Assembly (NCBI GenBank): GCA_025449115.1
Contig: JAHLKC010000101.1
Span: 81,600-145,599 of the forward strand
Reading direction: 5' to 3'
DNA length: 64,000 nt
Source: Chytridium lagenaria
Taxonomy: Eukaryota; Chytridiomycota; Chytridiomycetes; Chytridiales; Chytridiaceae
The translations under genes and the position numbers were made by a program. The notes below the pieces were generated by a model. The model had not been told where the DNA came from, ran no database searches, and worked only from the letters and a program-made list of their open reading frames with translations. This document shows positions 33,465-45,542 of the stretch, piece by piece (the stretch's first letter is position 1; the number at the start of each line of letters is the position of its first letter).

Positions 33465-34613
33465 CGGTTTATAAGGCGCAGTCGGCATTGTTTGAGGAGC
33501 GCCTACTGGATTTTTCTGTTTGAATACACTACACTTTTAGCGCAAAATTGTGAGTGCGGTTTTCTCTATGTGTGGGGGTTTGTGTAAAGGCACACCGTAT
33601 ATTCCCTAACATTAGTGAAACTAAATTTAGTGTAAATCCGCGGATATGGATGATTTTAGAGTATTTTCACTAGCCTCTGTTACGCCACTAGTCAACAATA
33701 GGAATTTATACTTGACATCAATGCGAATTAGGCGTAGTTTTTAGTAAGCGCCAACTTCGGTGTATTCAGTAGTGTCTATCTTCACGACTCAGAGTAATTT
33801 TGTAAACTTCAGCAATTGTATTATTTACATTTCATATGTTTAACACAAAGATTGCATAACAGTGTCTACCGTGAGTCGTTTTTACACCACCGTTGTTGCG
33901 AAACTTTGTGTGAGTTTACAACTTTCAGCATGGATTTTACACTGACCTCCTTAGTCACTTTAGTGTAAAATAGCACTAGTCTCGGTATTCGACTTCACTT
34001 TAAGATTTATAACGAGGTGAGGTTAGTGGGGGAAAATAGAACTATTGTGTTTTCATACCAACCTGTGTCCAGGATCGATCCAAAACATATGTGAGTCGAA
34101 TATGCTTCCTCCTCGCAGGCCTTCATTGGGAAGATTCCTTCAGAGTTCGTGATTGATTTTTCGCGTTAACATGGCCCGTGTGAAGGCATGATTGCAGACT
34201 AACTGTACATTCAAACTAAAAAACGTTTAGGTCTAGAAATGCATGGTCAACACCGACATCAGGAAGGTCTGCAACGAAGATCAATTTTAAGGTTAGAACA
34301 GTCAGCATTTCGTCCCTACACACAACTATATTCAAAGAGGGATTGAAAATCTCCCGATTGCGCTCCATGGCTACGTGGCAATCATTTACAGTCGAGTCCA
34401 ACAGGGCTTTGAGGAGTAAATTATAGAGCGCGTCGATCTTTAGCGCAATTTTCATAAGGTTTCCAGACGGTTATTCCAAAGGTCTCAGAGAATCTCTAGA
34501 TCTTAGTGCGCAGCTCCCGCTTAAGTTTCAGCTACCCTTCATCCTTACGTCGTGTTAATCATTCTGCGGTTAGCTGGCTTGCTTTGTAAAAACATCACCC
34601 GCCCTGCACAGTC
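33465..34613. other. intergenic, 1.1 kb
   Basis: No coding sequence recognised. Several TTAGTGTAAA/TTTACACT-type words recur between 33620 and 33975, including one perfect inverted repeat. The right part is the promoter region of the multidomain peroxidase gene. Confidence 0.45.
33934..33971. repeat. 10-bp perfect inverted repeat
   Basis: ATTTTACACT at 33934-33943 and AGTGTAAAAT at 33962-33971 are separated by 18 bases. Related words occur nearby (AGTGTAAATCC near 33628). It could be an eroded MITE end. Confidence 0.55.
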
Positions 34614-37600
34614 ATGACAACGAGGCACTATGAGAGGGGACAAGGGTCACACGTGCCGACATCACACGTAGCCGTCTCGACGTCTCTCGTTCTCCTTCTA
34701 GTTCTCATCGGCTTTTCTTCAGCTCAAACAAACGTCACCGAAGTCCAGAGCTACAATGGCTACGGTAACAACAGGATGAACCCTACCTGGGGTGCGGTTG
34801 GTACACCTTACATAAGGATGGTCCCACCGACCTATGGACCAAATCAATGTAGGTTCAGAAGTACCTTGCAATTATTATTTAGACGAACTTTTTTTGCAGC
34901 TCCAGGAGGTTCAACCAGACCGAACGCGCGACTTATTTCAAACCAGCTCTTTTCGAAGAGTCCATTTCTTTACTCAAACAAAAACGTGACGGACTTTTTG
35001 CCGAATTGGGGGCTCCTTCTTCATATGGACGTCATGGTGACTGAGCGAAACCAATGTAAGCCCACTTTTAGCAATCGAAGGGCACTAATAGTATGTGTAG
35101 CCGATCCTTTCCACATCCCCGTAACCTCACCCGACCCTTTTTTCAATCCCGCCGGTCTCAGCAACATCAGCATCAGCATGAATCGATCTGTACACATTGC
35201 TGTAGACGCGACGAGAAATCTTCGAGTTCATGTTAATTCTGTGTCCAGTTTTATTGATGGCAGTAGCCTCTATGGACTTACTAACGAAACTGCAATGAGT
35301 ATGAGGAGTTTTAGAGATGGGCTGCTGAAAAGTCAGAATTTCTCGACGGGAGAGTTTCCAGTAAAGACTACTGGAGGCATGTTCTTATTTCCTTTAATGG
35401 ATGCCAATAGGACTCCTGTAAGTATCTTGTGTTATCTTTTTTCTTTTCGTAGTCATCACTTATTGAATTCCCATTTTTTCTACAATAGCAAATCCTTGCT
35501 ATTCACATCGTATTGCTCAGAGAGCATCAGCGTCGAGCACGAGAAATCAAGGCTGTTTACCCGAATTGGTCTGATGAGCAGATTTATCAAAGAGCTAGAA
35601 GATGGGTCATCGCTATTATCCAAAAAATTACCTATGAACAAGTAAGTTTTTATCGCCCTTCTTCCATCTCACATACATAGTACCTCCCGGTTGTTCTTGG
35701 CGAGCCTCTTGCTCGCTATACCGCCTACAACGATACTATCAACCCACAAGCCGACATATTCTTCACAAATGTTGCCATGCGCTACGGTCACAGCGCAATC
35801 GCGCAGCTCGTAATGCGGTACGAGGAGAACGGTCAAGTCTCTGATGTGGGACATCAGTTAATCCGGAACTGTATTTTTGGATCAAATCCTTGGGATGTGC
35901 AGACGCATGGGGTCGAATCTTTGCTTAGGGGCATGGCCATACAGAAGGAACAGCTGGTAGATGTGAGCGTTGTGGACGATATGAGGGATCATTTTGTTGT
36001 TAGGGGGGTTAAATTAGATTTGCCGGCCATTGATGTGCAGAGGTGAGAAGGTTATACACTTTGGGAATTGCTTTTCAATTCCATATTAAAGAGGCCGAGA
36101 CACTGGGATTCCTGACTACAACACTTGTCGCGAATCGTTTGGTCTTCATCGAGTGTTCCTGTGGTCCGAGATCACGTCGGATATTGACGTACAAATTCGA
36201 TTGAGGCAACTTTACAATGACGATATCAATAGTGTTGATGCCATCGTTGGTAAGTCTTTTCCTTGGAACTGCGTATATACGTAAATTCGATCAACTAAAT
36301 TTGAACTATCAGGTGCAATGGCCGAAAATCATCAGGGATCTGGAGTGCTTGGAGAGCTTTTCGGGGTTTCTATACGGGAGCAGTTTACAAGGTTGCGCGA
36401 TGGAGACAGGTGTGTACAGTTTTGAATTCACCGCACTTCCCAGTTGAAACTTTCGCATAATCTCTGTTACTTGCTTATTATAACATCAAAAATCTCACAC
36501 GTATTTAATGAAGGTTTTGGTACGAGTCTCCGGGCATTCTTACCGACGATGAAAAACTGGCATTATCGAGAATATCTCTTGGCGACATTATCAAGCTCAA
36601 CTCAAGGATCATCGCATACCCAGCAAACCCTTTTCGCACTAGCACCGGCAGCTCCCCCTTATCGCAATCAGCCCCCTCCTCTCCGACAACTTCATCAGAT
36701 TCTTCCCTGATTGAGATGCTGGGTACTCTTAGGTTGACGTGGACGGTGAGGGCTAGTGACGGGATGGTGGATTTTTTGTTTCAGAGCAATGCGTCAGGGT
36801 GGTTTGGATTTGGGATTGGATCGAATATGGTGAACGCAGATATATATTTCGCAACAAAAAGTAGCAACGGGAGTCTCACCGTTATTGATAGTTGGAGGTA
36901 GGACCTGCCCGAGTGTTTCTACGCGAATTAATACCGTTGCTTTTCAGCTCTTCTTCAGGTGCTCCCCAACCCGATACCTCCGTCGGCGGCCAAAACAGCA
37001 TTCAACGAATACAAGACGTAACCTCTTTATACCCAACGTCCCGTCAATCCGTCCAATTTTCGCGGGCTCTCACCACCTCTGACTCCCGTGACGCTGACAT
37101 TCCCAACGGCCCCATCCGTCTCATCTTCGCCTTCCACCCCTCCTCCCATGATTATAGGTACCATGAATCCAACCGTGGTGTAGTAGACGTCAATCTTTAC
37201 GCAAAGGGAGTCAGCCTCTCGGCGTCTGGATCTCCTATGGTGCCCATGAGTTTGAAAATTCTGCATGGGTTTTCCATGTTTTTGGCGTTTGCGGTGATTT
37301 ATCCGGTGGGCATTTTTGTGGCAAGGTATTATACGGATTTAAATAAGTGGGTTGAACTTCATGCAACGTTGATGGCAACGGCGACGTCCGATGTAAGTAT
37401 ACTTTGTAAAGATGCACTTTGCTTTTGGAAAAGATGATGCTTTTTGGCGGAATACCTAGTTTCAATCTTGACTTTGTCGAACTTTTTTTTATTCCCCCCT
37501 GTTTAAAAAAAAAATAACGTGTTATGCCCCACTAACAAATCGTTTTTGAATCTATAGGTTCTTATCACTGCTCTTACCGCCATCATTGGTAGTTACAGCG

Positions 37601-40031
37601 ATTCTGACCATCTTCACGTCCGTCTCGGTATTATCATCGTCGGTCTCGTCTTCACCACCATGTTCACTGGTACGTTGCTTCCAAAATCACCGTTAAATTC
37701 CTTCAGCCTTATATCACCTACATCCGCCTCCTACACCGTATTCTCGGTTTCGGCACCTACGCCTTTGGCCTCGTCACTGGATATTTTGGCGCTGTGGCTA
37801 TTCAGTATGGAGATGAACAAAGTGGTGGATTGCAAAAGCCTATATAGGGTTGGTTGGGTTCATGCCGATCTTGTTGTTTATTTATGGAGAGTTTTATAAA
37901 AGGACGGGGATGGGAGGTATTAAGAATTCCAATTTGCAAAAGGCTATGGCGGGTGATGATAAGAATGAAAAGCTACCGCTTTTTATGTGGGAGGATGTGA
38001 ATCAGAGGGTGTCTTTGGGGCAAAATGGATTATTATTGAAGATACTATATGTAAGTTCATTATTCATATATTAGGATTTTTTTTCACCACTTTTTGTTTT
38101 AAAAAGCTCTTACTTTAGCTCGTTGTCTTGTAATTTTTATCGCCTTGTTATGTTCATAAGGATCTTTGACTAAAAGTTAATTTTCTCAATTTCTCTCTCC
38201 AGATGATATCGAGTCGTTCATTGATAGGCACCCAGGTGGCTCTGCCATTATCCGCAACTACATTGGTTTGGACGCAACCAATATCTTCAAAGGCAATACG
38301 CGAAGCACCATGGAGAGATCCCGTAGTAAAAAGAAGAGCCAAGCCGACAAGTCCGCTTTTCGAGGTTCGAGCCACAAACACTCACGTTCGCTGTATATCT
38401 TCTCGGATCTATGGCCGTTGGACGACTTCGTAAAAGCGAAGACGACGATCACTCAGAGGTCTCTCACGAGAAAGCAGCGTAGTATCGAAAATCAACGTGA
38501 CTCAACGTCCTCAAAGTATCTTAATGAGAACCCGAAGTTGGAAGGACAACGAGGACACTCTTCCTCAAAGTCCTCAACGTACCGCAGACCCGCTATTTCT
38601 GCAAACCAATTCCGTACATATACCGTGTCTACGAAAGCACAAATTACTGGCGCTGGCGCAAAGTACCCCGTATATCATCTTCGGTACGACTTTGAACGTG
38701 TGGATGACAAATTCACGGTGAAGCCGGGACAGTCAGTGTCGTTCCAGCATGTGGATGAGGACGGGAAGATTGTTACTAGGTCTTATACTCCGCTAAGATG
38801 TGATAATGAGGGGGGTATTGACTTTTTTGTTAAAATGTACGGAGGGGAGATGACCAAACATCTCTTGGTGACTAGATCGATTAGAATCAGAGGACCGGTG
38901 CAATCAATGGAAGTATGAATCGAAATGGAATTAATGGTTGCTGGAAGGTGCTCGGACTTATTGCTGGAGGAACAGGTTTGTACCATTTTCTTCCATGTGA
39001 CTGTCAACATTCTATAAGAAGTCGCAAAGATCCCTTCCCCCATTTTCTTCTTCTACTTACTTATAATTTCATTATTTCGCAGGCCTTAGTCCCATGCTAC
39101 TCATGATCGACTATCATCTCAAATATGGCTCTCGCGATCCCGTCAGTAATCGTCCTACATTCAAGATCCACCTACTCATTATAAACCATTCGGACAGCGA
39201 CATTTTTGCCGCCAAAATCGTCGAAGACATAGAAAAAGCTTGTGAAGGCGCCCTTACTGTCAATTACATGATCAGTACTCCTTCTCAGCAATATTTGCCG
39301 AAACCTGGAATCATCATTGGAAAACTTTCCCAAGAGGTTATTGTGTCGACTATGCCTAGGCTACCCGTGGATAACAAGTCTCCTACTCGAACACCTTCCG
39401 TTATTCCCACTCAAAGACAGGGAGTAGGCCATCCGAGCGTTTTGACTCATCGTAAAAGCTTCACTTTCAGTCCCAACCTTTCCGATAAAGGTAATATACT
39501 CAATATGATTTTATTTTAATCAACTTAAGGCATCATTGAAGCCGGAGAAAACGGAAGTATAGACGCTGAGATCCCAGCTCTATCTACTAAAAATCCCAGT
39601 AGCCCCGCTTATCGCAGTAATACTCGTGATGACGCTGCCATTCGCTTCAATATCCGCGAATCTGGTGGTGCCACTGGTATGCCAATGTTGATGCGTGAGG
39701 ATTCGTCGTATAAACGCAGAAGCTATGAAGACAATAACAGAATGACTCAAGCACGGTCTAGAACGTTTAGCATACAACAGTCGGTCCTCGGGAATGACGT
39801 GGGGCTGCCATCACCCGCAGCACAGGAAGTAGATCTTGACTTGGATATGTGTCGAAATATGGCTATGATGGTTTGCGGGTGAGTTTAAAATATCCTTGTT
39901 CCTTTTCGTCGATATTCGCGGACTTCAGATGCTAATATTTTCTTCCCTCAAGACCCACCATGATGAACAACGCAGTGAGCGATCTCCTTCAGGACATGGG
40001 CTACCCAGCAGATATGATCTACACAATGTAA
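34614..40031 (+). CDS. haem peroxidase-DOMON-cytochrome b561-cytochrome b5-FAD/NAD(P)H reductase fusion
   Basis: A 14-exon model (34614-34848, 34900-35055, 35101-35417, 35489-35641, 35681-36042, 36092-36249, 36313-36409, 36514-36897, 36948-37392, 37558-38050, 38203-38975, 39083-39490, 39530-39878, 39953-40031) gives about 1470 residues. A hydrophobic N-terminal segment is followed by an animal-type peroxidase (residues ~45-545: NPTWGAVGTPYIRMVPPTYG, FIDGSSLYG, ARRWVIAIIQKITYEQYLP, proximal RYGHS, QRGRDTGIPDYN). Then a DOMON domain (~560-690: GWFGFGIGSNM and YHESNRG as Met/His ligands). Then cytochrome b561 with four His (LHGF, ELHA, HLHV, LLHR). Then cytochrome b5 (DRHPGGSA, HKHS). Then a reductase with IVTRSYTPL, LIAGGTGLSPM and CGPTMMNNAVSDLL. 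Four single missing bases (about 37683, 37845, 38050, 38915) are needed. Inferred role: passing electrons from cytosolic NAD(P)H across a membrane to an outer haem peroxidase. Confidence 0.8.
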
Positions 40032-40376
40032 ATTCGACGTGAACATTGCAAATACCAAAAAGTGTAATAAATGTCCGGATAAGACTACCTAGCGCGGTCT
40101 CTTCGCAGTAACGTTCTAATCCATGCGTTGTCAGAGTAGCGACGTCCGAAACAGTTTGTGTTTTGACACCATTTTTCGAGATGCTTCCCTCTCCACCCAT
40201 CTTCAATCCATCTCTCGAGCACCCAGCTGATGAATGCATTGACGCTGAGCAAAGAGGCTGGCTGTCATCGGATGCGTGAAAAGGTTGATGACGTTCCTAT
40301 AGGTACACTCATCCAGTAAATCTGCTTGCAGACAGCTCCGCAAACGAGTGGGATCGAATGCCCGAAATACTCACCA
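40032..40376. other. intergenic between the multidomain peroxidase and G2
   Basis: Includes the 3' flank of the peroxidase gene. The duplicated G-family upstream sequence begins at about 40375. Nothing else recognised. Confidence 0.4.
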
Positions 40377-40534
40377 CCCATCAAAATGCAGGAAGAGAAG
40401 GATCGACCCTCAGCAAGAAGATTTGCTCGTTGATGGGATGGCTCACCATCTCTCTCCAACCACAAAGGCTCGCAGAAGATTTCGTGATTCAGCAGCCATG
40501 ATTCAGCTCCGAATCGGACCTGTGAGGATAAGAG
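40377..40534 (+). promoter_or_regulatory. shared promoter module of G2
   Basis: CCCATCAAAATGCA (40377-40390) lies 264 bp and GGATAAGAG (40526-40534) 115 bp before the ATG at 40641. The duplicated segment starts right at this element, so the outer inverted element seen for G1 and G3 is missing here. Confidence 0.55.
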
Positions 40535-40640
40535 AGGGTCACTCTCTCTACTGCGAAGCTCTTCATACATTCTTTCTCAAAAACGACAGCGTTAGAGATA
40601 TTGAACCACATCCTTCCCTTCGCTCTTCACTCTTTCTACC

Positions 40641-42821
40641 ATGATGCCTCTCGACATGCTGGCAAACCTTTGCAACGACGGGATGACGCCCTTGACCGAA
40701 ACTCAGTCTATGATGGCGACTATCCTAGATTGCAACATCCTGAACTCGATGGTGATTATTGGAAAGGAGACGATGAGCCAGAGACCGTAAGATCCTTGCT
40801 TACTTCATGTTCTTCCACTCCTTTTCCCAGTCTCTTACCTCCTCTTGCCGGTGTCTAGCACAAAGTGGGCTGTCTCCAGGCCGCTGACGCTTTGAAACGT
40901 CTGGGAATGTGCGCTGGTGATTTGGAAAGACACGCGACAAAGGCATCGTGGCCGCTATTCAATACTTTGCGTTTAATTTAACTGACGGGGCTCCATCTGC
41001 TGCCTCCAAGGTAGGCTCACAGGTAAACTTGGCTTTTCACATCTTTATTGCTTATCTAACGACGGCCTTTAGATTGACGATGGATGTGACGCGAGCGCAG
41101 AAACCCTGGTGGACGAAGCTTTGAGGTGTTCGGTAAGACCAATTGGTCTTTGGAGTGTGGTCAACTTACCATTTTCGTTGATATAGAATGCGACATACAG
41201 CGCGGGAGAGGTATCCGGTCGTCCTTCAGAGGCTGAGGTTTTGGCTTCTGATGCTCCTACTGTTGTCCCGACTCATGAAGTATCCATTGCGGTAAGCTTT
41301 ACGTTTATTTTTGTATCTTTCTTGCCTCGTTTCTGTGTTTTTACATTCTCACTTCTAATGTTTCCTCCTTGTACGTAATAGACGTCGGAACCTCCTTGCA
41401 CTGCTTCGTCAGCCTTCGAGGCTCACGGAGAGCCCGCCGAGAATGGCTTATTGGGAATCGCTACGAGGAGTCAGAAAGTCGCTGTCCCGAGGTTGGCGAA
41501 ATGGCCTCCACAGTATTGCCGACCGTTTCAACATGAACGACCGGTTCGCATCAATTGACGATGATGATGACTAATTGTAAGTAAAGATGACATTGAAGCA
41601 TTTTCTGTTCCGTCCTTCTACATAGTTACACAGTTCTTACATTATCATATAAATCAGAGTTTTTGTCGTGATCAATTGCAGCCGGCTCTTGAGACCCATC
41701 AGGTTGGAAATCACGATGTACAAGCAGGAGGATGATGGAAACGGGCGTGACAACAGTGAGGACACTAACCGATGTTGGTGCGGAGGGCCCTATGGAGACC
41801 ATTGATGAAGATTCAGACGAAATGTACGATTTGGGTCGCTTCCGCTTAACTTAAATGTACGTAGTTTCATTTACGCGCCTGGTCGTTTGTTCCTTTTTTT
41901 TTAATGCTTGGTTTTCATAAAGGCTGCTGCTGGACATTCCGCAGTTACCGATTTTGCGTCTCCTATTGATTACAACACCCCGTCTGCTACCGATACCGTC
42001 CCTGATGCCTTTTTTGACAATGTGTTCTGGCGGACAACGATGGCACCTCTAGACGTCGATCTTCCCATTTTGGCCCCTATCGATTCCAACAACAGTTCTC
42101 TCAATCTCATGGAGGCCGACGTCGATGTCCCCAATGGCAAACGCGAGACGATTGAGGAAATAGACGCGGATGTCGACGAGGAGGCTATGGTAAGCTCTTC
42201 TTTTCCACATGATTGTTATTCTTCTTCTTCCTTTGCTTTAAATTAACGTTTGAATGCGCGACTCATTTTTTTTTTTTTTTTTTTCACATAATTTTTATTT
42301 TCTCAGAACGCGACAGACCCACGTCGGCCATGAGGGCGGTGTGGATGTTGTGGAAACGGAGGGCGCGGTGGAAGCCGACGGTGACTTGGTGCCACTGCGA
42401 ATGTTCCCGTGTATCTGGAGGAAGGCGGTGATGACTTTATGGTTAGTTTTTCTATATTCTGCGTAATTTTATTCTTAGCAGTGATGCTGATTTTATAATC
42501 CTTTAGCCACTTGTCAACGCGTCCATGAACCAACTCCCGCGACTTCTCCTGCTAGTAACGTAGACATCACTGAGCCTGTCAAGAACGATGCTATCCCTAT
42601 TCAGGAACAATCCGAGGATATTGGTCATATGATTGTAAGTTCCGTTTGCAAAAACCGTTCTCGCATGTCTAACTTTGATTTTTCAGATGCTTGCTGAGAG
42701 ATTCGCGCTCCACGGTCGCTCGCGACGGGGGAATGGCTGCAGAGGCTCTAGGAATGGCAGGCAACCCCCTTCGCAGGAGGAGCTCCGTCGCATTGCGTTG
42801 GTAACGAGGTTCAAGAAGTAG
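40641..42821 (+). CDS. family member G2 (frame-damaged copy of G1)
   Basis: Nearly identical to G1 in exons and introns: MMPLDMLANLCNDGMTP, GCLQAADALKRLGMCAGDL, CDASAETLVDEALRCS, then FFDNVFWRTTMAPLDVDLP and MEADVDVPNGKRETIEEI, ending PPSQEELRRIAL. Single-base losses relative to G1 and G3 occur in exon 1 (just before the donor) and exon 2 (after CAGDL), with further changes in exon 5, where the donor region is altered. Either this copy is inactive or the assembly has errors. It lies directly upstream of an F-box-like/ankyrin gene, as G3 does. Confidence 0.5.
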
Positions 42822-42932
42822 AGATTAAGTTGCAGCTGTTCTTAGAAGCGTGGACTTTTAAAGCAAATAAAGGTTTTTTTTAACATTGATTGATGTAGAC
42901 CAAAATTTTCTTTTGTTTGGGCTTCTTCTGAG

Positions 42933-44354
42933 ATGCAAGGGAGGCCGTCGTCTCGGGTTCAACCACCCCTTTCCATCTTACCTCTAGAGTTACGGCACAA
43001 GATCCTTCGACTCACAGAGGATGTTGAACTCAACGTTACCATAAAGCTTGAATGCCTTTGGCTGGATTTGCCCAGACTTCACCCTTCCGACCCAACAACG
43101 GCATTTGACCGTCTCCATCCAGCTTCACAATACTTTCCCATCTCCGTGGAGATTGCTGAAAAACTTGATAATGAACCTATCAACATCACAGACGAAAGTA
43201 CTGCCATCATTGGTTGGCACATCCGATATCAACAACGCAGGTTCTACATCTATTTGCACGAGGTGGCAGAACATGGCCGGTTAAAAGTCATCCAAATGTT
43301 TCATCGTTTCCGGTCAACTCTGTTCACTTCCAATGTCATGGATGGAGCTTGTAGGAATGGTCACATTGATATCGTTAGATTTCTTCACACCTACCGCTCG
43401 GAAGGGTGCTCTACGGCCGCGATGGACGAAGCGGCAGAGAATGGTCATTTGGAGGTGGTGCAATTTCTGCACGAGAATCGAACGGAAGGCTGTACAGTAG
43501 CTGCCATGGATGGAGCAGCGGCCTACGGGTATTTGAATGTGGTTATATTCTTGCATGAAAATCGAGACGAGGGTTGCTCCAAAATGGCAATGTGTCGTGC
43601 TGCAAGATCTGGGTGTTTGGATGTCGTTCAATTCTTACACGAAAACAGGACGGAAGGATGTACCAGAAAAGCAATGGAGTGGGCGGCCGCCAGTGGGCAT
43701 CTTGATGTCGTCAAGTTTCTTCATGAGAATAGGACGGAAGGAGGCGGGACGGGTGCGATGGATTGGGCAGCTCATAACGGGCAACTGGAGGTCTTGTGTT
43801 TTCTTCATGAAAACAGAGGAGAAGGTTGTACTGTTAATGCAATGAATTGGGCGGCCTTGCGTGGACATTTGGAGGTCGTGGAGTTTTTGCATAATAATCG
43901 AAGTGAGGGCTGCACGACTGCTGCGATGGATGGGGCAGCCAAGAAGGGGCATTTGGATGTTGTAAGGTTTCTGCACGAAGAACGAACAGAGGGCTGTACG
44001 ACTGCTGCTATGGATGGGGCGGCTAAAAACAGACATTTGGAGGTTGTTATATTCTTACATGAGAACAGGAAAGAAGGCTGCACGAAAGGTGCGATGAATT
44101 TCGCTGCAGAGAATGGATGGTTGGCTGTGGTTCGATGGTTGCATGAAAACCGAACAGAAGGTTGCACGGCTTGGGCCATGGACAGCGCAGCTTCGTATGG
44201 AGACTTGGAGATGGTTCGGTTCCTAGTTGAAAATCGAACAGAGGGATGTGTCAAGGATGCTCTTGCTAGGGCTGCTGAGAATGGACATGATGAGATAGTG
44301 GTGTTTTTAAGGAGCAATCTCAGAAAGTGCCCGCAGGCCTGGGAAACATTTTAG
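42933..44354 (+). CDS. ankyrin-repeat protein with F-box-like N-terminus
   Basis: One uninterrupted 473-residue frame. The N-terminus LSILPLELRHKILRLTED has the LP-E-I-L spacing of F-box-like motifs. From about residue 125 to the end, ankyrin repeats of 33 residues have the consensus AMDGAAKNGHLEVVRFLHEN followed by RTEGCT. This Cys-containing style is frequent in chytrid ankyrin families. Such proteins are often substrate adaptors of ubiquitin ligases or interaction scaffolds; the target is unknown. No intron. A second, related gene lies at 48160 in the same orientation. Confidence 0.85.
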   Translation: MQGRPSSRVQPPLSILPLELRHKILRLTEDVELNVTIKLECLWLDLPRLHPSDPTTAFDRLHPASQYFPISVEIAEKLDNEPINITDESTAIIGWHIRYQQRRFYIYLHEVAEHGRLKVIQMFHRFRSTLFTSNVMDGACRNGHIDIVRFLHTYRSEGCSTAAMDEAAENGHLEVVQFLHENRTEGCTVAAMDGAAAYGYLNVVIFLHENRDEGCSKMAMCRAARSGCLDVVQFLHENRTEGCTRKAMEWAAASGHLDVVKFLHENRTEGGGTGAMDWAAHNGQLEVLCFLHENRGEGCTVNAMNWAALRGHLEVVEFLHNNRSEGCTTAAMDGAAKKGHLDVVRFLHEERTEGCTTAAMDGAAKNRHLEVVIFLHENRKEGCTKGAMNFAAENGWLAVVRWLHENRTEGCTAWAMDSAASYGDLEMVRFLVENRTEGCVKDALARAAENGHDEIVVFLRSNLRKCPQAWETF

Positions 44355-45144
44355 GTGGTTATTCGGTTTTAAATACTTTTGGATGTGTTCATTTATTTGT
44401 TTAGAAAGCGACTGGTATTGCTTTAGTTTTTTTTTCCCCCAAAGTTGCAAATAAATGAGTGTTGGTGCATGAGTATTCTTGGGCACGACTTTATATTATA
44501 ATACCGTCGCGTGTATGTCTACATGGACTATGCTTAACCCCATAATTATTTTTATAGCTGCTTACGAACAGGGCTGTTGGTAAAAGCGCTCTGGCTCGTG
44601 TCCGTTATGACAGCAGCTTGAGATCGCCTCCCCCACGTTGTCCAGTACTCTGAAAATACGATTAGTTACGGCTTCCGATTGACGGCATTTCTTCTCAACA
44701 GCCTTCTTCACATACAACGCGCGCCAGATCTTTTGGTTCATAAATGCGCGCTGATTTCTAAGGACAAAAACTCTTGGACGAGTTTATTGGAACGAGTAAC
44801 ATGCTTTATGACGGGGCATGATCAGTGGGTCCATGGAAATATGCATGCTGCAATTGTTTTGGGATCGACGTCGAGTGCTGAAAAAGCTTCCAGACGGATA
44901 ATAAGACCGTCATTACACCGTCTTGTGGCATACCTGGAATTAAATTCATCGAAAGGCCGTGCTCATATTTTTCCATCATCACGTTCTACGCGACGTGTTC
45001 AGGGTACGGGTGAAGGCCACTGAGTTTCGGACACAATCTTTTTCCCAATGTTTTGCTCTGCGCTTTCTTCTGCAAAGAGGGATCGTCTTCAACCTTCCTC
45101 GCATCCAGGTGATCCATGCTACAATGAGCACAGAGCAGGGATGC

Positions 45145-45437
45145 TGCAATCTGATGGGTGGATATGCGCTGTCAGTCTTCTAGGAACACGCATTACCAAT
45201 AAACCTTCTCGCTTTCCTAAAGATTCGCAAGCGGGTTTGAAAGGAGGGGGATTGAAGACCCATGATCCAGAGCGTTCCACCCATCAAAATGCAGGAGAGA
45301 AGGATCGACCCTCAGCAAGAAGATTTGCTCGTTGATGGGATGGCTCACCATCTCTCTCCAACCACAAAGGCTCGCGGAAGATTTCGTGATTCAGCAGCCA
45401 TGATTCAGCTCCGAATCGGACCTGTGAGGATAAAGAG
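45145..45437 (+). promoter_or_regulatory. shared promoter module of G3
   Basis: An inverted outer element, TGCAATCTGATGGG (45145-45158), is followed by the main element CCCATCAAAATGCA (45281-45294), GATTCAGCTCCGAATCGG, and a TATA-like GGATAAAGAG (45428-45437). Distances to the ATG at 45543 are 262 and 115 bp. Confidence 0.6.
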
Positions 45438-45542
45438 AGGGTCACTCTCTCTACTGCGAAGCTCTTCATACATTCTTTCTCAAAAACGACAGCGTTAGAG
45501 ATATTGAACCACATCCTTCCTCCGCTTTCCACTCTTTCTACC

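Noticed and set aside
44679..45498. Several 65-115 codon frames upstream of G3 that recur upstream of G1
   Set aside because: They are conserved only because the whole segment is duplicated; they contain the promoter elements and no consistent codon pattern.
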